Source: Pleurotus djamor (taxonomy: Eukaryota > Basidiomycota > Agaricomycetes > Agaricales > Pleurotaceae). Taken from it: 10,363 bases of DNA. A program made the translations under genes and the position numbers. Location: NCBI GenBank assembly GCA_029747585.1, contig JAPEVF010001385.1, forward strand, positions 1-10,363, read 5' to 3'. Below, piece by piece: positions 6,303 through 10,363 of this stretch (position 1 is the first letter of the stretch; each line of letters opens with the position of its first letter). Under the pieces are notes generated by a model. It saw only the letters and a program-made list of their open reading frames with translations. It ran no database searches and had not been told where the DNA came from.

Positions 6303-8579
6303 CTGACGTTGGATATTGTGGCGTCTTGCCATCTCCAACGTCTCTTCCTCATCGTCTAATAACGGAATATTGACGCCATTAATCGTCAACTTGTTGTTCT
6401 TAAAGTCCTGCACCACACCATACTTACGCATGAATGGTGTTCCCAGGATGGCTTCGTAACGGTCGATGTTTAGCACATCCATGTACTCGACCTTGTCCAC
6501 CGGTCCTACTTGTATTCTCAATTCCGTTCCGAATTGAATTTGTGAGCCACTTCCAACCGTTCCCAGTTGGATTGGGACCGTATCTTTCAAGTATCCATAC
6601 GGACACTTTGCTACACTCGCGAATTGCGGACTGATGCAGTCCGCCGTGCTCCCCGAGTCGAATAAGACGACTGCTTCTGTGCCATGAATCTTCACAAGTG
6701 CTACCATGCATCCTTTTGCTTTCACGTCCCTGTTCGGACGTTTGTACTTTACATTGGTCGGTTCATACTTTACACGCTTAGTTAATACGTGTATGTGTTC
6801 CTCTCCTTCATCGTTGACTTCTTCAACGTCTAATACATCGAACCGTGACCCCGTCCTCATAGCATTAAGACGTTCATGCATTGTGTGGACGCGTTCGTCC
6901 TCCATTTCTTCCTCGTCTTCTACGATCACGTCATAGAATTCATCTTCTCCGGGTGATTCGTACTGATCACCCTCAAATCCTTCTTCCTGGACCTCTTGAT
7001 CAATTTCCTCGATCCTTGTCTCATCTATTCCTTCGGTCGTCAACGCGACCACTTCTTCTTCCTCTTGTATTTCTTCCTCCAATGCTTCATGCATTGCCCG
7101 CACCTTGGGTTTCACATACTTCGGGCACGTCGGATCAGTTGATCTATGCCCTTTCTGTCCGCATTTGAAGCATGTAATTCCTGCTGAATTACTCGGCTTT
7201 TTTGGATTACTAGTATTACTAGCATTCTTTGTGCTGCCTACCACTGGTTTAACTACGGTCTTCGGCACCGTAGTCGTGTTTACCGTTGCCTTAGCCGTAG
7301 TAGTAGTATTAGGACGTGCTGGGACGTCCCGTTGTGGTTGATTTACTGGTACTATTCGGTACTGAGTCCCCGACCGTCCTGTGATCATTCTGTTATTGAA
7401 TGGTCTATTCTGAATATTCGCCGCCACTTTAGTGGTCACTGAATAGTTTCTCGCCAATTTCTCGTTCCTCTCTATCGTTTGAGCCGTCGATACTAAGTCC
7501 AGTATCGTAGAAGCTTCCGGCGAGTAACTCCCCCGAAATAATTCACTCCTTATATAATAAGGAAGTCCGTTCACAAATGCCCTCTTGAACGTATATGGAT
7601 TCGGTCGTTCAACCATCAACGACGCGTTTGTTTCCAAGTCTTGGTAGAAAGCCAAGACTCCCAGTGTATGATTAAACTGTGTGCGTTCGAACCGCCTTGT
7701 CGCGTCTTGCATGACCGTTGGTTGTATGAACCTGTCATATAGTCCCTTGATCACTTCTGCGAACGTCCACTCTTGTTCGCTTCCCGCATAGTGGCTCACT
7801 TCATCGTTGAACCATTTCAACGCGGGTCCCTCCAGATGAGATCCAGTCAAGGATACTCTCTCCCATTCCCTTTCTGGACCTCCGTACTGGTTGAGTGTCA
7901 ACCATCGAATGTATGATTTCAGCCATTCATCGAATGTATCACAATCCGAATCCCCTCCATACTTCTCTGCCTTCGGAATATTGGCTGAGATTTTTGATCC
8001 CGGGGGAACGTCTGGTCTTCTACTCAGACTTGCATTAATCCATCGTTCGAATTTACAATGTTCTTTATCCAAAAATCGCATCAAATCTGCGTTTTTCTCC
8101 GAACGTTGTAAGTTCTGAATTTCTTCCGTCCTCAGACGGTATGATGTATCTCTTCTATGGTCATCGTCATCCCATAGATTGGAAATCACACTCGTTCCTC
8201 TTGGAACGCTATTTTCTCGTGTCTGCGCACGATTTGTTACCCCCGTGTCTTGTCTCTCTCGTGTGGCATTATTCGCCACACTTGTATCGTGTGTCCTATC
8301 ATTGCTGAATCGTGCTTGATTCGGCCCGTTGTTCCTCTGAGGTCTATTACCTCCGTGGCTCCTGACCGGTTCCTTGATCTTGATCTCCTCATCCTCATCT
8401 AATACTCGCAAGGGTATTCCTTGTGAATTACACAGCACTTTACGCTGGGTAGGCGTACCATTCCTGTCTGGAATAAGGGCTACTGCTATGGGTTGATCTA
8501 ATGTATTAAACATTACCCCATAGTGTGGTCCTGGGTTTGGGTCGCCCCTCGCGACTTGTTCGTTCCTCATCTGTTGCAT
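6300..8579 (-). CDS. gag: Gag capsid/nucleocapsid plus aspartic protease (759 aa)
   Basis: Forms the virus-like particle, binds the element RNA and processes the polyprotein. The start is ATG 8579-8577; the upstream region is open in the same frame back to a TGA at 8588-8586. The Gag capsid core lies at about residues 200-375 (Trp-rich blocks, LEGPALKWF, FRGSYSPEA). A basic Thr/Asn/Pro-rich linker runs to about 468. A zinc knuckle follows at 470-485 with spacing C-X2-C-X4-H-X6-C, two residues longer than the classic CCHC. Residues 500-565 are strongly acidic. The retropepsin-like protease has its catalytic DSG at 641-643 in VVLFDSGSTADCIS and ILGTPFM near 711. It ends at TGA followed by CTAG, in frame with Pol. 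Confidence 0.93.
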   Translation of the reverse strand: MQQMRNEQVARGDPNPGPHYGVMFNTLDQPIAVALIPDRNGTPTQRKVLCNSQGIPLRVLDEDEEIKIKEPVRSHGGNRPQRNNGPNQARFSNDRTHDTSVANNATRERQDTGVTNRAQTRENSVPRGTSVISNLWDDDDHRRDTSYRLRTEEIQNLQRSEKNADLMRFLDKEHCKFERWINASLSRRPDVPPGSKISANIPKAEKYGGDSDCDTFDEWLKSYIRWLTLNQYGGPEREWERVSLTGSHLEGPALKWFNDEVSHYAGSEQEWTFAEVIKGLYDRFIQPTVMQDATRRFERTQFNHTLGVLAFYQDLETNASLMVERPNPYTFKRAFVNGLPYYIRSELFRGSYSPEASTILDLVSTAQTIERNEKLARNYSVTTKVAANIQNRPFNNRMITGRSGTQYRIVPVNQPQRDVPARPNTTTTAKATVNTTTVPKTVVKPVVGSTKNASNTSNPKKPSNSAGITCFKCGQKGHRSTDPTCPKYVKPKVRAMHEALEEEIQEEEEVVALTTEGIDETRIEEIDQEVQEEGFEGDQYESPGEDEFYDVIVEDEEEMEDERVHTMHERLNAMRTGSRFDVLDVEEVNDEGEEHIHVLTKRVKYEPTNVKYKRPNRDVKAKGCMVALVKIHGTEAVVLFDSGSTADCISPQFASVAKCPYGYLKDTVPIQLGTVGSGSQIQFGTELRIQVGPVDKVEYMDVLNIDRYEAILGTPFMRKYGVVQDFKNNKLTINGVNIPLLDDEEETLEMARRHNIQRQ
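6305..6342 (-). repeat. Nine-base-pair stem-loop just upstream of the Gag-Pol stop
   Basis: GACGTTGGA (6305-6313) pairs perfectly with TCCAACGTC (6334-6342) around a 20-base loop. In the RNA the stem ends two bases before the TGA. Known readthrough stimulators usually lie 3' of the stop, so its role is uncertain. Confidence 0.55.
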
Positions 8580-8585
8580 TGCAAC

Positions 8586-8588
8586 TCA
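8586..8588 (-). other. In-frame TGA between ORF2 and Gag
   Basis: Codons read AGT TGA GTT GCA ATG. The frame is open on both sides. The following GTT is not the strong CTA readthrough context. The next ATG is six bases away, so reinitiation is possible. A CGA to TGA change (TCGA to TTGA) would also explain it. Confidence 0.75.
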
Positions 8589-9068
8589 ACTAATGAAGTC
8601 GCTATTCTTAAGGGATGACAGCATAAGTCTACTTTCGAGACTACCCAATGCTTGATCTGCCGCATCGAGAGCTTCCTCCATATTGGAAACGTTAGTCGTT
8701 TCTCGGATTGGTGCCGGTCGTGTCTTAGACGACCCTTCCTGTCTGTCAACTTCCTCGTTCACGCTACCCTGAGATTCAGGGTAATTTCGTCGTGATTTGT
8801 CAAACTGTCTTTGCGACATTCTAGCCGGAACATCCCTTATGGTAAAACCCTGAGAAATGGGCTCAGTTTTGCTTGGCACCGTAACATGCGACGCAGGCAT
8901 GTCAACCTCATGTCGTTTGGGGGTCAAATGCGCTTCTGAACGATTCGAGGATGCCCTCGACGACCTTCTCGATGTCCTACGAGAACCGGGCATATTTGCC
9001 GTGATTGTGGTTGCAATCATCGTCGCTAGACAGTTTTCTAATCCTTCATTCATCCATCGATTCGCCAT
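8586..9068 (-). CDS. ORF2: Ser/Arg-rich protein upstream of Gag (160 aa), possible Gag N-terminal part
   Basis: This has no clear family. From ATG 9068-9066 it has a short, mildly hydrophobic N-terminal helix (about residues 8-28). A Ser/Arg stretch follows (about 29-45, SRRTSRRSSRASS), typical of nucleic-acid-binding or phosphorylated tails. The rest is polar and ends in a small predicted helix (MEEALDAADQALGSLESRL). It lies in the same frame as ORF1 and Gag. Its TGA (8588-8586) is six bases from the Gag ATG, and the ORF1 TGA is nine bases before its own ATG. It is either a separate protein made by reinitiation or an N-terminal part of Gag joined by readthrough. If the TGA codons are mutations of CGA or TGG, it is simply the Gag N-terminus. 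Confidence 0.6.
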   Translation of the reverse strand: MANRWMNEGLENCLATMIATTITANMPGSRRTSRRSSRASSNRSEAHLTPKRHEVDMPASHVTVPSKTEPISQGFTIRDVPARMSQRQFDKSRRNYPESQGSVNEEVDRQEGSSKTRPAPIRETTNVSNMEEALDAADQALGSLESRLMLSSLKNSDFIS

Positions 9069-9077
9069 TTGTTCGAA

Positions 9078-9080
9078 TCA
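9078..9080 (-). other. In-frame TGA between ORF1 and ORF2
   Basis: Codons read CAA TGA TTC GAA CAA ATG. The frame is open on both sides and the next ATG is nine bases away. Readthrough, reinitiation or a simple nonsense mutation are all possible. Confidence 0.75.
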
Positions 9081-9467
9081 TTGATATTCAACATCCTGGT
9101 TCGTCGTTGTCGACGTTGGTTGTGGTACTCTCTGAGTTGCAACTGGAACATTCTGTTCCACCACATTCGAAGCAGGTCCCGCCCCGCTTTGACCTGTGGG
9201 AAGCCTTCTATTCCCACCCATAGCCGAACTACCAGTTTCGGCTGGTTGTGGGTCCACCATCAATCCCGTCACCGGCGCGTCTCCAGTATCGCCTGTTTGC
9301 GATTCCGGTCTCAACTCCGGAATTGGAGTGATATACGCGTCAGATAATGCTGACGGTGAAGATACTCGTTGAGCTGGTGGCGTAGTTGCCACCGGTTCGT
9401 TTCTCATTGAGGTTCTAGTCCTCGCTGTTCCCCGCGCAATCCCAGACGTTTTTCCTTTTGGCGGCAT
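9078..9467 (-). CDS. ORF1: low-complexity Pro/Thr/Ser-rich leader protein (129 aa)
   Basis: I do not recognise it. The start chosen is ATG 9467-9465, giving MPPKGKTSG; the frame is open further upstream but offers no earlier ATG. The N-terminus is basic (K/R over the first 25 residues). The rest is rich in Pro, Thr, Ser, Gly and Gln with no predicted fold. Basic MPPK-type starts are common at the N-terminus of fungal Gag proteins, from memory, so this may be the original Gag start. It ends at TGA 9080-9078 and continues in the same frame into ORF2 after three codons. Confidence 0.6.
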   Translation of the reverse strand: MPPKGKTSGIARGTARTRTSMRNEPVATTPPAQRVSSPSALSDAYITPIPELRPESQTGDTGDAPVTGLMVDPQPAETGSSAMGGNRRLPTGQSGAGPASNVVEQNVPVATQRVPQPTSTTTNQDVEYQ

Positions 9468-9589
9468 CGCCGAATATCTTTGTGGAAAGTGTAAAAAAGT
9501 GTAAGACTCGTTCTTACTTGTGTTCGCGCAAGTACACTGAACCGATGTATATTCGGTGATGTAGCGTAGCGCGATAGTACAAAGTAGAA

Positions 9590-9617
9590 AGATGCGGACC
9601 AATAAGGGTCCGCATCT
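9590..9617. repeat. Perfect 11-bp inverted repeat in the leader
   Basis: AGATGCGGACC and GGTCCGCATCT flank a six-base loop (9601-9606). It is the longest perfect small-loop stem I found. On the coding strand the 3' arm with the preceding T begins TGGTCCGCATC, and TGG is the usual start of a tRNA primer-binding site. The implied tRNA end does not match any fungal tRNA I can recall. Confidence 0.85.
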
Positions 9618-9647
9618 GCTTAAATAGTCATGTTATGTAATCATTAG

Positions 9648-9669
9648 GGGGTCATATAGGAATGACCCC
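9648..9669. repeat. Perfect 8-bp inverted repeat in the leader
   Basis: GGGGTCAT and ATGACCCC flank a six-base loop. It lies 30 bases from the 11-bp stem at 9590-9617. Confidence 0.8.
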
Positions 9670-9739
9670 TATGGAATATAAATATTTCGTTACATTGGTG
9701 TTCACTTATGTACAAAGTCTCATTGTTCACCTTAGCCGC

Positions 9740-9760
9740 GCCTCATGCTATACATGAGGC
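9740..9760. repeat. Perfect 8-bp inverted repeat next to the TATA-like box
   Basis: GCCTCATG and CATGAGGC flank a five-base loop. It lies 7-34 bases downstream of the TATA-like box in element sense, where a transcript start would be expected. Confidence 0.8.
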
Positions 9761-9766
9761 ACTCAG

Positions 9767-9774
9767 TATATATA
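9767..9774 (-). promoter_or_regulatory. TATA-like box, candidate element promoter
   Basis: TATATATA reads on the coding strand about 300 bases before the ORF1 ATG. Its position fits a U3 core promoter with a start near 9735-9745. There is no direct proof, and weaker TATA-like words occur at about 9680, 9810, 10250 and 10320. Confidence 0.4.
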
Positions 9775-10363
9775 GTAGCTATTCTTGTTCATTGCTCCTT
9801 AGTTCGAATATAAACGTTTCTCCCCTTTTCCTTGCGGGATTCATCCCTCGCTCCTCCTCCGTCCTCACGAATCCCGAATCCCGGACACGAGAGTGCCTGT
9901 GGACACAACGCTGCTCCTCAGTCGTTGCTGTCGCAAGTCCGTCTCTTCGTTCCTGAACGCTGTTCGTCGTTCATTCGGATTCATCCTCTCCTCTTTCACG
10001 ACCAACGCCGTTCGAATCCCGCTCCCCCCTGTCTCTCGGGATTGGGTTCTAACAACTACCAAGGGCGGAAACGAATAATCTACCAACGATAGCCAATGAT
10101 ACGAGGAAGGAACCGCAAGCGAAGTCAATCAACCTGGCAGCACTCAGACTATGCCTCCTCAGTGCTGGGAACTCCACCGGCTGCAGTCGAAATGAAGCAT
10201 CGTGTGGTGAGCGGTAGCGACAATTCGGATGCTGTTCGGATATGCTATAAAGAGTGTTATTCTCGAATATATGGGTAGAACATCTTCTCCATCTAGTGTC
10301 GTGATTATCCAATAGTGTGGATATAAAGGCTCTAAGCTTGAAAGACCTCAGCCCCAGGATTTC
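9775..10363. other. Non-coding right end: possible U3/LTR or flanking DNA
   Basis: No supported gene is seen; frames here are short and lack composition or motif support. The stretch contains a 10-base direct repeat, GGATTCATCC, at 9837-9846 and 9978-9987. GAATCCCG occurs three times (9869-9876, 9876-9883, 10014-10021), with CGGGATT in inverted orientation at 9835-9841 and 10037-10043. A 7-bp inverted repeat (CAGCACT/AGTGCTG) spans 10138-10167. Repeated short words fit a U3 enhancer area, but without the other LTR the boundary cannot be set. Confidence 0.5.
9837..9987. repeat. Pair of 10-base direct repeats 141 bases apart
   Basis: GGATTCATCC lies at 9837-9846 and again at 9978-9987, each followed by a C/T-rich run. 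Such pairs can be protein-binding sites in an LTR promoter; this is a guess from position. Confidence 0.45.

Larger units (their letters stand above)
9468..9740 (-). other. Structured leader with several tiny upstream ORFs
   Basis: No protein gene is seen here. If transcription starts near 9740, this is the leader before ORF1. It holds at least six upstream ATGs with short frames: starting at 9723 (five codons, TAA), 9695 (ATG directly followed by TAA), 9655, 9644, 9631 and 9615 (the last inside a strong hairpin). Two large hairpins lie at 9590-9617 and 9648-9669. Such a leader would hinder scanning ribosomes. It should also hold the primer-binding site if the 5' LTR ends here, but I found no convincing tRNA match. 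Confidence 0.5.
1..9775 (-). mobile_element. Ty3/gypsy chromovirus-type LTR retrotransposon, internal region (LTRs not resolved)
   Basis: The order Gag, protease, RT, RNase H, integrase, chromodomain on one strand is diagnostic of a Ty3/gypsy chromovirus. A purine tract at the left edge marks the expected start of a 3' LTR outside the window. The right limit given is the TATA-like box and is only a working boundary; the 5' LTR may extend into 9775-10363 or beyond. The catalytic residues of protease, RT, RNase H and integrase are all present, so the copy looks young or recently active. Departures from an intact element are three in-frame TGA codons and two single N bases. Basidiomycete origin is inferred from the RT and Gag style. 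Confidence 0.93.

Noticed and set aside
7903..7939. Twelve-base direct repeat CATCGAATGTAT within Gag (7903-7914 and 7928-7939)
   Set aside because: Both copies are in coding sequence of the conserved capsid region with no extended similarity around them. It is probably chance or part of the general hairpin pattern.
2611..9467. Reassignment of TGA to a sense codon in this genome
   Set aside because: Only three TGA codons occur in about 2,285 codons and tryptophan is encoded by ordinary TGG throughout. A nuclear fungal element with the standard code fits better.
9998..10029. tRNA-like T-arm word (TTCGAAT with GC-rich sides) on the plus strand
   Set aside because: The T-stem does not pair, there is no matching acceptor stem, and no anticodon arm is found upstream.
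9865..10312. Short open frames on both strands in the right end
   Set aside because: They are 60-90 codons long, overlap each other in several frames, show no motif and sit in repeat-bearing, probably U3 or flanking DNA.
1..10363. Heavy RIP-like C-to-T damage
   Set aside because: CG, TCG and CGA words are plentiful and all long ORFs stay open, so wholesale damage is not visible. Single events at the TGA codons remain possible.

Overview
The window holds most of the internal part of one LTR retrotransposon of the Ty3/gypsy (Metaviridae) class, chromovirus branch, lying on the minus strand. It is read from about 9770 down to 1. Eukaryotic origin is clear from the Gag core, zinc knuckle, aspartic protease, reverse transcriptase (RT), RNase H, integrase and chromodomain. 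The RT wording (QGDCNAPSTFQ, YLDD) and the CXXC/DSG style suggest a basidiomycete fungus, probably an Agaricomycete. That placement is inferred from remembered family style, not from a search. No host gene, tRNA, rRNA or CRISPR array was seen.

Layout in element order (right to left). 10363-9775 is non-coding, with short repeats and no identified gene; it may be U3/LTR or flank. 9774-9468 holds a TATA-like box, three strong hairpins and several tiny upstream ORFs. 9467-9078 is ORF1 (129 codons, low complexity), then TGA. 9068-8586 is ORF2 (160 codons, Ser/Arg-rich), then TGA. 8579-6300 is Gag-protease (759 codons), then TGA followed by CTAG. 6299-2611 is Pol (RT, RNase H, integrase, chromodomain), ending in TAA. 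2561-18 is a large extra ORF (847 codons) of unknown function, ending in TAA. 13-1 is a purine tract on the coding strand, the expected primer site just before a 3' LTR that would lie outside the window.

The most striking feature is that ORF1, ORF2, Gag-protease and Pol all lie in one reading frame over about 6.86 kb. They are separated only by three TGA codons, once two single ambiguous bases (N at 5097 and 2918) are discounted. The Gag-Pol stop has the known leaky context TGA CTAG, and Pol has no ATG in its first 90 codons. This suggests Pol is made by stop-codon readthrough.

Two more unusual features stand out. The 847-codon ORF sits in the env position but has no env hallmarks. It overlaps Pol in the +1 frame at a run of nine G. 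In addition, the whole element is packed with perfect short inverted repeats with small loops, far more than chance predicts by a rough estimate.

LTR ends, primer-binding site and target-site duplication could not be located, because the second LTR is not in the window.
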